A stretch of 29,420 nt of DNA from JABMMZ01 sp044357345 (GTDB lineage: Bacteria; Bacteroidota; Bacteroidia; NS11-12g; UBA955), in NCBI GenBank assembly GCA_044357345.1, contig JBIKPR010000029.1, positions 1 through 29,420 of the forward strand. The letters run 5' to 3'. A program made the position numbers and the translations under genes. Under the pieces are notes generated by a model that did no database searches, had not been told where the DNA came from, and saw only the letters and a list, made by a program, of their open reading frames with translations. Below, in pieces: positions 1 to 6,627 of the stretch. The stretch's first letter is position 1, and each line of letters starts with the position of its first letter.

Positions 1-1
1 A

Positions 2-1900
2 AATGACAGTACCCGCATAGATATTTGGGAGCAAGTTAAACCGCATTCACCTTATTTGTTTGCCTTGGTTATTGGCGATTTTTCTGAAACCAAAGACAGC
101 TGGAGAGGCAAAGAAGTTAATTACTATTTAGAACCTGAATATGCTGCTTACAGCAAATTGGTCTTTGGTAATACCCCTGAGATGTTGGAATTCTACAGTA
201 ATATTTTACAAGTGCCTTATCCGTGGGACAAGTTTCACCAAGTGGTGGTCCGCGATTTTGTAAGTGGTGCAATGGAAAATACTGGCTGTGTAATTCACTA
301 TGACAGATTGCAACACGATGCACGAGAGCATCTCGATGGCACCTATGAAGATGTTGTAGCCCACGAATTGTTTCACCATTGGTTTGGCGACTTGGTAACC
401 TGTGAGTCGTGGTCTAATCTCCCACTAAATGAATCGTTTGCGACCTATGGCGAATACTTGTGGGACGATTATAAGTATGGCCGCAGTGAAGCTGATTTGA
501 AATTGAGTAGATTTCACCAACGCTACATTGACGAGTCTGACTACAAACAAGTGGAGTTGATACGCTACCATTACAAAGACAAAGAAGACATGTTTGATGG
601 ACATAGCTACCAAAAAGGTGGCTCTGTTTTGCATATGTTGAGAAAGTACATAGGCGATGAGGCTTTCTTTGCAGGAATAAAAATTTACTTAACGGATAAC
701 GGATACAAAAATGCCGAGATTAGCAATTTGCGCAAGGCATTTGAATCGGTAACAGGGGAAGATTTAAATTGGTTTTTCGACCAATGGTTTATGCAAGCCG
801 GACACCCGCATTTGAACATAACACATTCAATAAACAAGGACAATGGTTACCAAATAAAAATCATACAAAAAGAAAAACGCTTCAAATTGTTTTTTGATGT
901 TGATGTATTAGAGAATGGGTCATTCAAGCGCCAGCGTTTAATGCTCAACAAAGACACCCAAGTGTTTAGTTTCTCGAATACAAATAGCGATAACTATGTG
1001 CAATTTGATGCAGAAAACCAGTGTTTAGGGCAATTGGAAGAAATCAAAGATTTGAATGCTTGGAAATTGCAATTTGCCAATGCGCAGTTGGCTGCACATA
1101 AACTAAAAGCTTTTGAGCAATTGATGATTTTAGAAAACGATACAGCTTCGAAAGCTTTGTATTGTTCAACAATGTTGGCCCATCCTTTCTGGCATTGTAG
1201 AGTTAGTGCTTTGGAGCAAATTGCTTCAACAGATTTTAGTGTGGCAACTGTATCTAAATTTGCCAAAACAGCAAAACTAGCTTTGTTAAAAGAGCCTTCT
1301 GCTGAGGTGAGAAAAGCTTATGTGTCTTTGTTTTCGGCCAGTAAAGATGTATTGGTTTTAAAGGCCATGTTAAACGATTCGTCATTCAATGTTGTAAAAG
1401 CCAGTTTGACTGCCTTAACACAATTGGAACCAGAGGCTGCCTATTCGTTTGCAAACGACAACCGCTACAATACCCACAGAAAAATGCGCAGCATGGTTTA
1501 TACTGCGATTGCTAAGACAAGCTCCGATAACGAGTCGATTTTTTTGCTGAATACCATAGAAAAAGACAATTATGAAAATGCCGGTTTTGCCGCCACAGCA
1601 TTAGCCAATTACTTGCGTTTTAATCCTTACCTAAAAAAATACATCAAGGAGTCGGGTGATGTTAGCGATCAAGTTTTATTGCGTTTGGAGGCCTTAGCCA
1701 AGAGCAAGAAAGAAGTGTCTTCATGTAAAAATGCTTTGGCATCTATAAAAATCATGTACAATTTCTTTTACTATCAAGTGCTTTATATTGAGGTGATGCA
1801 GGGTATGAATAAGGATGTAAAAATTTCAAGTAAGGAAGAGTTGAACTATTGTAAGATAATGAAAAAGCGTTTGGGGGCATTGATGAAGAAGCTCAGATAG
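2..1900 (+). CDS. M1 family zinc aminopeptidase, 5' end outside the window
   Basis: The protein removes N-terminal residues from peptides. The frame is open from base 2, so the N-terminal part (about 200 residues in this family) lies upstream of the window; the first in-frame start-like codon, TTG at 56, is internal. The exopeptidase motif GAMEN is at 266-280. The zinc site HELFHHWFGD begins at 362, and the third ligand is in NESFATYGEYLW downstream, giving the HEXXH-x18-E pattern of clan MA family M1. After the catalytic domain, DLNWFFDQWFMQAGHP closes the family signature. The last 300 or so residues are helical, HEAT-like repeats, as in other bacterial M1 enzymes. The signal peptide cannot be judged. 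The family assignment is firm; the substrate is unknown. Confidence 0.93.
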   Translation, partial: NDSTRIDIWEQVKPHSPYLFALVIGDFSETKDSWRGKEVNYYLEPEYAAYSKLVFGNTPEMLEFYSNILQVPYPWDKFHQVVVRDFVSGAMENTGCVIHYDRLQHDAREHLDGTYEDVVAHELFHHWFGDLVTCESWSNLPLNESFATYGEYLWDDYKYGRSEADLKLSRFHQRYIDESDYKQVELIRYHYKDKEDMFDGHSYQKGGSVLHMLRKYIGDEAFFAGIKIYLTDNGYKNAEISNLRKAFESVTGEDLNWFFDQWFMQAGHPHLNITHSINKDNGYQIKIIQKEKRFKLFFDVDVLENGSFKRQRLMLNKDTQVFSFSNTNSDNYVQFDAENQCLGQLEEIKDLNAWKLQFANAQLAAHKLKAFEQLMILENDTASKALYCSTMLAHPFWHCRVSALEQIASTDFSVATVSKFAKTAKLALLKEPSAEVRKAYVSLFSASKDVLVLKAMLNDSSFNVVKASLTALTQLEPEAAYSFANDNRYNTHRKMRSMVYTAIAKTSSDNESIFLLNTIEKDNYENAGFAATALANYLRFNPYLKKYIKESGDVSDQVLLRLEALAKSKKEVSSCKNALASIKIMYNFFYYQVLYIEVMQGMNKDVKISSKEELNYCKIMKKRLGALMKKLR

Positions 1901-2005
1901 GGTATAGGGTCTAGCGTTTAGGGTTTAGTTTTTTATGAAATACTTCGACTTCTCGTCCTTATAGCAATTAGTGAGGGGAGCTCCAGCGGAGCGATATTAT
2001 TATTG

Positions 2006-2048
2006 CCCCGAAACCAGAGACTTCGCTTTGCTGCGTCACGGTATTGGG
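2006..2048 (-). repeat. REP-like palindrome, copy 1 (inverted relative to copies 2 and 3)
   Basis: Read on the minus strand it follows the scheme CCCaatacCGTGACGCA...GAAGTCTCTGGTTTCGGGG. The plus strand shows ACCAGAGACTTC and GCGTCACGGTA, the reverse complement of blocks found in copy 3. Confidence 0.55.
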
Positions 2049-2061
2049 TTTATACTTCGTA

Positions 2062-2092
2062 GAAGCTAAATTATTATAGATAAATTAGCTTC
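2062..2092. repeat. Short inverted repeat
   Basis: GAAGCTAA at 2062-2069 pairs perfectly with TTAGCTTC at 2085-2092 around an AT-rich loop. It could help terminate the aminopeptidase transcript, but there is no T-tract. Confidence 0.4.
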
Positions 2093-2172
2093 AGGAAATC
2101 AGCTCCGTAGGTGCTGAATTATATGATATTGTAGTTTTTACAATGATGTGACATACACTAATAAGCTGAATC

Positions 2173-2240
2173 GCAAGGGCAAGAACCCTGTACTAGAGTT
2201 TTCTCAGAGCAGAAAACACAGTACGGGTTTCTGCAAGGGC
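2173..2240. repeat. 52-bp imperfect palindrome flanked by 8-bp direct repeats
   Basis: The inverted repeat runs from 2182 to 2232, with arms beginning AGAACCCTGTACT and ending AGTACGGGTTTCT and an inner stem GTTTTCT/AGAAAAC. The octamer GCAAGGGC lies on both sides (2173-2180 and 2233-2240), as a target-site duplication would. It could be a miniature inserted element or simply a duplicated structure. Confidence 0.45.
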
Positions 2241-2276
2241 CAGGCAATCGGTATTTGTTGGTGATTTAGTGTAAGA

Positions 2277-2302
2277 CTCAGGGGTGAAAAACACCACCTG
2301 AG
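2277..2302. repeat. Hairpin CTCAGGGGTG / CACCACCTGAG
   Basis: The arms CTCAGG and CCTGAG plus an inner GGTG/CACC pair enclose AAAAA. No T-tract follows, so it is listed as a structural repeat and not as a terminator. Confidence 0.4.
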
Positions 2303-2370
2303 ACAGCATCTTAAAAGCAACAACAAGAGCAAGAGTCCAGATAGCTATCGGGATTGTGATCAATTTCTCC

Positions 2371-2417
2371 ATCCCGTAGCGTGAACGAAGTGAAACGGAG
2401 TTCTCTGCTACCGGGAT
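2371..2417 (+). repeat. REP-like palindrome, copy 2
   Basis: It begins ATCCCGTAGCGTGAACGAAG and ends CTCTGCTACCGGGAT. The ends pair (ATCCCGTAGC with GCTACCGGGAT, one bulge). A partial end of a further copy, GCTATCGGGAT, lies just upstream at about 2344-2354. Copies 2 and 3 are both preceded by GATCAATTTCTC. Confidence 0.65.
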
Positions 2418-2434
2418 CAATTTCTCATTCTCTC

Positions 2435-2526
2435 ATCCCGTACCGTGACGCAACGACCTGCCCTGTTTCGTATTCGCGGCTTTGAGCGAATTCTGACATG
2501 GGGAGTGAAGTCTCTGGTACCGGGAT
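2435..2526 (+). repeat. REP-like palindrome, copy 3 (long form)
   Basis: It begins ATCCCGTACCGTGACGCAA and ends GAAGTCTCTGGTACCGGGAT. The terminal stem ATCCCGTACC/GGTACCGGGAT has compensatory changes relative to copy 2 (AGC/GCT becomes ACC/GGT), so pairing is conserved. The copy ends 6 bp from the 3' end of the VanZ-like gene and may end the fba operon transcript. Confidence 0.65.
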
Positions 2527-2531
2527 CACTC

Positions 2532-2948
2532 TCACATCGTATCGTCCCTATCCAAAAACTTCAAATCACCATATACTGAGTGAAACACTGCAAGACCAAT
2601 GACTGCGCCTATGATATCTGCTGCAACATCCCAATAATCGGCTATACGGTCAATAGTAAAGTAGTGTTGAATTAATTCAATGGCTATGGCGTAAATAATG
2701 GCAATGATTAAAGAAATGAGGCGTATTTTATTCAATAAAAATGAGAAGCGCCATTGCTTGATAAATCCAAGCATCAAGAAATATACAAGAACTGCGAAGA
2801 TAAACGCATGTCCTAGTTTATCGGTTGGAATACCGAAGAGCTTTTGGGTTATGAAACCACCACTGCTGCTGGTGCATAAAACCAAAATAAAAATTGCCCA
2901 CGCAAAGGTGGGCAATTGATGTTTTAATATTTTAAACTTGTTAGCCAA
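2532..2948 (-). CDS. VanZ-like membrane protein
   Basis: A 138-residue integral membrane protein with four hydrophobic segments (about 13-30, 45-65, 76-94, 107-125). It carries the VanZ-family signature residues: DKLGH at 43-47, the E-L-I-Q pattern at 91-94, R101 and the D-x3-D-x2-G series at 107-114. VanZ itself gives low-level teicoplanin resistance, but most family members have no known role, so no function is claimed. It is the last gene of the fba-accD-gcvH cluster, starting 15 bp after the gcvH stop codon, which suggests co-transcription. Its small size is normal for stand-alone VanZ-like proteins of Bacteroidota. Confidence 0.85.
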   Translation of the reverse strand: MANKFKILKHQLPTFAWAIFILVLCTSSSGGFITQKLFGIPTDKLGHAFIFAVLVYFLMLGFIKQWRFSFLLNKIRLISLIIAIIYAIAIELIQHYFTIDRIADYWDVAADIIGAVIGLAVFHSVYGDLKFLDRDDTM

Positions 2949-2963
2949 ACTAACAGAATTTGA

Positions 2964-3344
2964 TTAGTGACCGGTTAAAGCTTGGTAAGCTGTTGAATCT
3001 AACAAATCGTTTAATTCTGCAGCATTGCTAATTTTGATTTTAACCATCCAACCAGTTTGGTAAGGGTCAGAGTTTACCAATTCAGGATTAGATTCTAAAG
3101 CTGGGTTAACTTCTGATATTTCACCAGAGATAGGCATGAATAAATCACTTACAGTCTTAACTGCTTCAACAGTTCCGAAAGTAGCTTCTTTAGCAAGTGT
3201 TTGACCTTTGGTTTCGATTTCAACGAAAACGATATCACCTAGTTCACCTTGAGCAAAATCGGTAATACCAACAGTTGCAACATCGCCATCTATGCTAATC
3301 CATTCGTGGTCTTTGGTGTACTTTAAATTTTCTGGAAAGTTCAT
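2964..3344 (-). CDS. gcvH: Glycine cleavage system H protein
   Basis: The lipoyl carrier protein of the glycine cleavage complex. It shuttles the aminomethyl group between the P, T and L proteins in the cytoplasm. At 126 residues it has the usual family length. The N-terminus shows KYTKDHEW, followed by VGITDFAQGELGDIVFVE. The lipoylated lysine is K63 in the context EAVKTVSD, and the C-terminal half has the expected NPELVNSDPYQTGWMVKI. The start ATG at 3344 fits the family. It lies between accD and the VanZ-like gene; gcvP and gcvT are not in the window, so only the carrier is encoded here. Confidence 0.97.
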   Translation of the reverse strand: MNFPENLKYTKDHEWISIDGDVATVGITDFAQGELGDIVFVEIETKGQTLAKEATFGTVEAVKTVSDLFMPISGEISEVNPALESNPELVNSDPYQTGWMVKIKISNAAELNDLLDSTAYQALTGH

Positions 3345-3383
3345 TGTGTTATTTAATTATTTTTGTTGTTAAAATTCTTTCGT

Positions 3384-4229
3384 TTAATCCCAAATCTGAC
3401 TTAAAAGCAGGCTGATTTTATCTTTCAAAACATTTCTATGTACGATCATATCGACAAAGCCATGTTCTAGTAAAAACTCAGAACTTTGAAATCCTTTTGG
3501 TAAATCTTTTCCTATGGTTTCTTTTATAACCCTTGGACCAGCAAAACCGATTAATGCTTCTGGTTCAGCGATATTGAAATCGCCCAACATCGCAAACGAT
3601 GCGGTAATACCTCCAGTGGTTGGATCGGTTAACAAAGAGATATAAGGAACGCCATCCCTGGCCAATAGCGCCAATTTAGCAGAAGTTTTTGCCATTTGCA
3701 TAAGCGAAAAAGCCGCCTCCATCATACGCGCACCACCACTTTTACTAATAATAAGAAGTGGCATACGGTTTTCACGTGCAAAGTCAATCGCTCTAGCTAT
3801 TTTTTCTCCTACAACACTTCCCATTGAACCACCGATGAACCCGAAGTCCATACAAGCGATAACAATTTTACGGCCGTTTGATTTGCCATGGGCAGTTCTA
3901 ACCGCATCATTCAATCCACTTTTGTTAATACTGTCCTCTATCCTTGCGGTATAGGGTTTGGTATCTGTAAAGTGCAATGGGTCATCAGATATTAAATTGG
4001 CATCAAGCTCTTTGAATTTGTTGTCATCAAATAAGATTTCAAAATATTCTTTAGAACTGATTTTGTAATGGTAGTCGCATGAAGGACAAACAAAACGGGC
4101 CTCAATTAAATCTTTATGCGGGGTAATGGCTTTACATCTAGGGCACTTATCCCATAAGCCGTCTGGAGTCGCTTTCTTTTCCTTAGTTTTAGTAGTTATA
4201 CCTTCGGATACGCGTTTAAACCAGCTCAT
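3384..4229 (-). CDS. accD: Acetyl-CoA carboxylase carboxyltransferase subunit beta
   Basis: The beta subunit of the acetyl-CoA carboxylase carboxyltransferase, which transfers CO2 from biotin to acetyl-CoA to make malonyl-CoA for fatty acid synthesis. The 281 residues begin with MSWFKR and an N-terminal zinc ribbon, with cysteines C29, C32, C48 and C51. The crotonase-fold carboxyltransferase core follows: SGGARMMEAAFSLMQMAKTS, DPTTGGITASFAMLGD and EALIGFAGPRVI, all hallmarks of AccD. It starts 33 bp after the fba stop codon in the same orientation. accA is not present, which is common because the two subunits are often unlinked. Confidence 0.97.
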   Translation of the reverse strand: MSWFKRVSEGITTKTKEKKATPDGLWDKCPRCKAITPHKDLIEARFVCPSCDYHYKISSKEYFEILFDDNKFKELDANLISDDPLHFTDTKPYTARIEDSINKSGLNDAVRTAHGKSNGRKIVIACMDFGFIGGSMGSVVGEKIARAIDFARENRMPLLIISKSGGARMMEAAFSLMQMAKTSAKLALLARDGVPYISLLTDPTTGGITASFAMLGDFNIAEPEALIGFAGPRVIKETIGKDLPKGFQSSEFLLEHGFVDMIVHRNVLKDKISLLLSQIWD

Positions 4230-4262
4230 AATACAAGTACAAGATTAGGATAAAGATTTGAA

Positions 4263-5321
4263 TTAAGCAATAGTGATTTGTTTTTCAAGATACACATCTT
4301 GAATGCTGTTTAGCAATGCGATACCTTCGTTCATTGGCTTTTGGAAAGCTTTTCTTCCGCTAATCAAACCTTGTCCGCCTGCGCGTTTGTTGATTACTGC
4401 GGTTGTTACTGCTTCGGCCAAATCGCTAGCACCTTTACTTTCACCACCACTGTTAATTAGTCCTGCACGGCCCATGTAGCAATTTGCAACTTGGTAACGG
4501 CAAAGATCAATTGGATGATCAGTTGTTAATTCACTGTACACTTTTGCGTGGGTTTTACCAAAGTTCAAAGCAGTGTATCCACCGTTGTTAGTTGGCAATT
4601 TTTGTTTGATGATATCCGCTTGGATGGTTACACCCAAATGGTTTGCTTGCGCAGTTAAGTCAGTTGAAGTGTGGTAATCGATACCATCTTTTTTGAAACC
4701 GTTGTTTCTTAGGTAGCACCATAAAATGGTGGTCATACCCAACTCATGCGCTCTTTCGAAAGCTTGAGCAACTTCAACGATTTGACGGGCTGACTCTGGA
4801 GAACCGAAGTAAATGGTTGCACCAACTGCAGTTGCACCTAAATTCCAAGCCTCTTCAACACTTCCAAACATGATTTGATCAAATTTGTTAGGGTAAGTTA
4901 AAAACTCATTGTGGTTTAACTTCACAATGAAAGGAATTTTGTGTGCATATTTTCTGCTGCAAGCAGCAAGAACACCATAAGTAGAAGCAACCGCGTTGCA
5001 ACCACCTTCAATGGCTAATTTTACAATATTTTCTGGATCAAAGAAAGCAGGGTTTGGGGCAAATGATGCACCAGCACTATGCTCTATGCCTTGGTCAACT
5101 GGCAGGATACTTACGTAACCAGTTCCGGCCAATCTGCCATGGTTGTAAATGGCGTTTAAGCTTCTTAATACTTGAGGAGAACGGTTTGTTTGTGCAAATA
5201 CACGGTCTACAAAATCGCCACCTGGTAAGTGGATGCTTTCTTTGCTGATAGTTTTTGATGTGTGGCTTAACAAACTATCGGCATCGTTTCCCAATAGTTC
5301 TTGAATTTTTGAAATGCTCAT
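4263..5321 (-). CDS. fbaB: Class I fructose-bisphosphate aldolase (FbaB/DhnA type)
   Basis: The enzyme interconverts fructose 1,6-bisphosphate with dihydroxyacetone phosphate and glyceraldehyde 3-phosphate in glycolysis and gluconeogenesis, through a Schiff base and without a metal. At 352 residues it matches the E. coli FbaB-type length. Visible marks are VDQGIEH at 76-81, the candidate Schiff-base lysine K239 in QADIIKQKLP, and the phosphate-binding segments NSGGESKG (290-297) and GGQGLISGRKAF (315-326). It heads the four-gene minus-strand cluster. A Bacteroidota-type -7 box, TACTTTTG, is at 5344-5337, 15 nt before the ATG. The residue assigned as catalytic is by family analogy. Confidence 0.94.
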   Translation of the reverse strand: MSISKIQELLGNDADSLLSHTSKTISKESIHLPGGDFVDRVFAQTNRSPQVLRSLNAIYNHGRLAGTGYVSILPVDQGIEHSAGASFAPNPAFFDPENIVKLAIEGGCNAVASTYGVLAACSRKYAHKIPFIVKLNHNEFLTYPNKFDQIMFGSVEEAWNLGATAVGATIYFGSPESARQIVEVAQAFERAHELGMTTILWCYLRNNGFKKDGIDYHTSTDLTAQANHLGVTIQADIIKQKLPTNNGGYTALNFGKTHAKVYSELTTDHPIDLCRYQVANCYMGRAGLINSGGESKGASDLAEAVTTAVINKRAGGQGLISGRKAFQKPMNEGIALLNSIQDVYLEKQITIA

Positions 5322-5336
5322 AAATTAATAAGGTAG

Positions 5337-5344
5337 CAAAAGTA
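5337..5344 (-). promoter_or_regulatory. Putative -7 box of the fba operon
   Basis: TACTTTTG on the minus strand matches TAnnTTTG. The box ends 15 nt before the fba start, so the leader would be about 10 nt. No clear -33 TTG is seen at the right distance. Confidence 0.5.
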
Positions 5345-5413
5345 CAAAATTTATAAAGAATAGAAAAAAAATTGTGTCTTTTATGTACTTTATTAGGTAT
5401 AATCGATAACTTA

Positions 5414-5496
5414 AGTCCTTTTTTTAGAGAGATATATGATTATGAACCCTTTATTTTTTAAGAGAAAGTACTATAGGGGATTAAGAAAAAAGGACT
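5414..5496. repeat. Perfect 11-bp inverted repeat spanning 83 bp
   Basis: AGTCCTTTTTT at 5414-5424 pairs with AAAAAAGGACT at 5486-5496, separated by 61 bp. The span lies between the 3' end of the sorting-domain gene and the start of fba. It may be a long hairpin or a miniature inverted-repeat element; no clear target duplication is visible. Confidence 0.4.
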
Positions 5497-5499
5497 GTA

Positions 5500-5814
5500 T
5501 TAGCTGTTTTTAACCAATAACTTCTTTAAAACCACTTGTTCGCCGTATTCGATTTTAATTAAATACATACCGTTGATGAGGTTTAGGTTGCTAAAGTCAC
5601 AAGTAATTACATCAGAGGCCTTGTAGGTAATGGTCTCTATTTTATTGCCAAGAATATCACTGATGGTGAAAGTAATATCGGTTTTTGGGGTTTCGCTAAA
5701 ATTGATTTTAACAAATCCATTGGCTGGGTTAGGGTACATGGTCACTTTGCTGTTGCTCTGTGCCATTAATTGCATGCTTGCCAAAAATCCAATAAAAAGT
5801 ATGAGTGTTTTCAT
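5500..5814 (-). CDS. Stand-alone T9SS type A sorting-domain protein
   Basis: A 104-residue secreted protein made of a signal peptide (MKTLILFIGFLASMQLMAQ) followed almost at once by a complete T9SS C-terminal domain. The domain shows VTMYPNPANGFVKINF, the middle strand ISDILGNKIET and the closing GMYLIKIEYGEQVVLKKLLV. There is no cargo domain. The ATG at 5814 is preferred because an upstream ATG at 5847 adds MIVFYNVKINY before the signal peptide and lies inside a palindrome. The neighbours are an outer-membrane barrel gene upstream and fba downstream. Such minimal proteins may be decoys, remnants of a larger cargo protein, or independent surface proteins; its function is unknown. Confidence 0.8.
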   Translation of the reverse strand: MKTLILFIGFLASMQLMAQSNSKVTMYPNPANGFVKINFSETPKTDITFTISDILGNKIETITYKASDVITCDFSNLNLINGMYLIKIEYGEQVVLKKLLVKNS

Positions 5815-5843
5815 GTAATTTATCTTCACATTATAAAACACAA

Positions 5844-5860
5844 TCATTGTGCCACAATGA
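5844..5860. promoter_or_regulatory. 17-bp perfect palindrome, possible operator
   Basis: TCATTGTG-C-CACAATGA is an 8+1+8 perfect dyad, 29 bp upstream of the ATG at 5814 of the sorting-domain gene. The position suits a regulator-binding site. It is also too short a stem without a T-tract to be a good terminator for the barrel gene upstream. Confidence 0.4.
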
Positions 5861-5895
5861 ACGAATTTTTTAAATTAACAAAAAATTAATTCAAA

Positions 5896-6624
5896 TTAAA
5901 ACATGAAAGACAATTCAAAGCTCATGTTTCGCACCGAGTGGGTGCCATCTTTGAAATGAGGTGTTATGTCGCGGTAATCATAGTTAGAAACACTCGAAGG
6001 ATTAACGGTTCGCTCTCTAAACACATCGGAGTAAATGTTGAGCATACCCAATTTGGCACACAACTGAATTGACATTCCACTGCCAATTTCCTTTCTGATA
6101 CCAATGGCCGGAGCCAAATCTAGTTTCTTAAAAGGCAGATCGGTTTTCACTTCGCCAAACTTTCCATATGATTTGTTGATGCTGCTTCTGAAAAGGTAGC
6201 CAAACTGTCCGCCAAGCAATAAATGCATTGGCTGCTTTTTTGGGTTGTTGTACAATTCAATACTAAAGTATACAGGCAATTCTAAATAGGCCAATGATAT
6301 TTTACTAAAAGAAGTATCGTTGGCTTTCCCAAATTTACTGCCTTTAAATGTGAGGTTCAATTCCCATTGCAGTTTCAGGTTTTTGTTTTTGTTTAAATCA
6401 ATGATGTTGTAGATGCCAGCACCGAATCCGTACAAGGGTCTCGAATTGTCGAAGGCTGTACCTAAGAAACTATGTCCACCCATGGTGAATTTAACCCCCA
6501 ATTTTGTTTTCAGGATTTCATCGGTGTTGACATTCTGCTGCTGCAAAGGGGCTTCAATTTCTCCCTCCGGTTGTGCAAACAAAGCCAAATTCCACAGACA
6601 AATAATTAATGCTAAATACTTCAT
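5896..6624 (-). CDS. Outer-membrane beta-barrel protein (PorT/porin-like family)
   Basis: A 242-residue protein with a signal peptide (MKYLALIICLWNLALFAQ) and alternating hydrophobic and polar strands, such as NLKLQWELNLTFKGSKF and ISLAYLELPVYFSIEL. It ends in a terminal phenylalanine (FELSFMF), the usual C-terminus of outer-membrane barrels. The layout (LGVKFTMGGHSFLG, then a LELPVYF strand and HLLLGGQFGYLF) is that of Bacteroidota PorT-family barrel proteins. Its start lies only 3 bp after the hscA stop codon, so the two genes almost certainly share an mRNA. No specific substrate can be assigned. Confidence 0.8.
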   Translation of the reverse strand: MKYLALIICLWNLALFAQPEGEIEAPLQQQNVNTDEILKTKLGVKFTMGGHSFLGTAFDNSRPLYGFGAGIYNIIDLNKNKNLKLQWELNLTFKGSKFGKANDTSFSKISLAYLELPVYFSIELYNNPKKQPMHLLLGGQFGYLFRSSINKSYGKFGEVKTDLPFKKLDLAPAIGIRKEIGSGMSIQLCAKLGMLNIYSDVFRERTVNPSSVSNYDYRDITPHFKDGTHSVRNMSFELSFMF

Positions 6625-6627
6625 GGT

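Larger units (their letters stand above)
1901..2531. other. Non-coding intergenic region packed with hairpin repeats
   Basis: These 631 bases hold no convincing gene; the one ORF of 75 codons on the minus strand lies across palindromes. The region contains a degenerate run of TAGGGT-like units (about 1904-1928), three copies of a REP-like palindrome (2006-2048, 2371-2417, 2435-2526), an 8-bp stem at 2062-2092, a 52-bp inverted repeat with flanking direct repeats (2173-2240) and a further hairpin at 2277-2302. It separates the aminopeptidase gene from the convergent fba operon and probably also ends transcription from both sides. Confidence 0.7.

Noticed and set aside
1901..1928. Telomere-like TAGGGT/TTTAGGG run
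   Set aside because: There are only a few degenerate units right after the aminopeptidase stop codon. There is no array and no reason for a telomere in a circular bacterial chromosome.
2193..2420. 75-codon ORF on the minus strand
   Set aside because: It runs across three palindromic repeats in a non-coding region and shows no signal peptide, domain or protein-like composition.
2698..2919. 73-codon plus-strand ORF opposite the VanZ-like gene
   Set aside because: It is a shadow of a well-supported gene on the other strand. The same applies to the other antisense ORFs over hscA, the surface protein, the 1545-residue gene and the ATPase genes.
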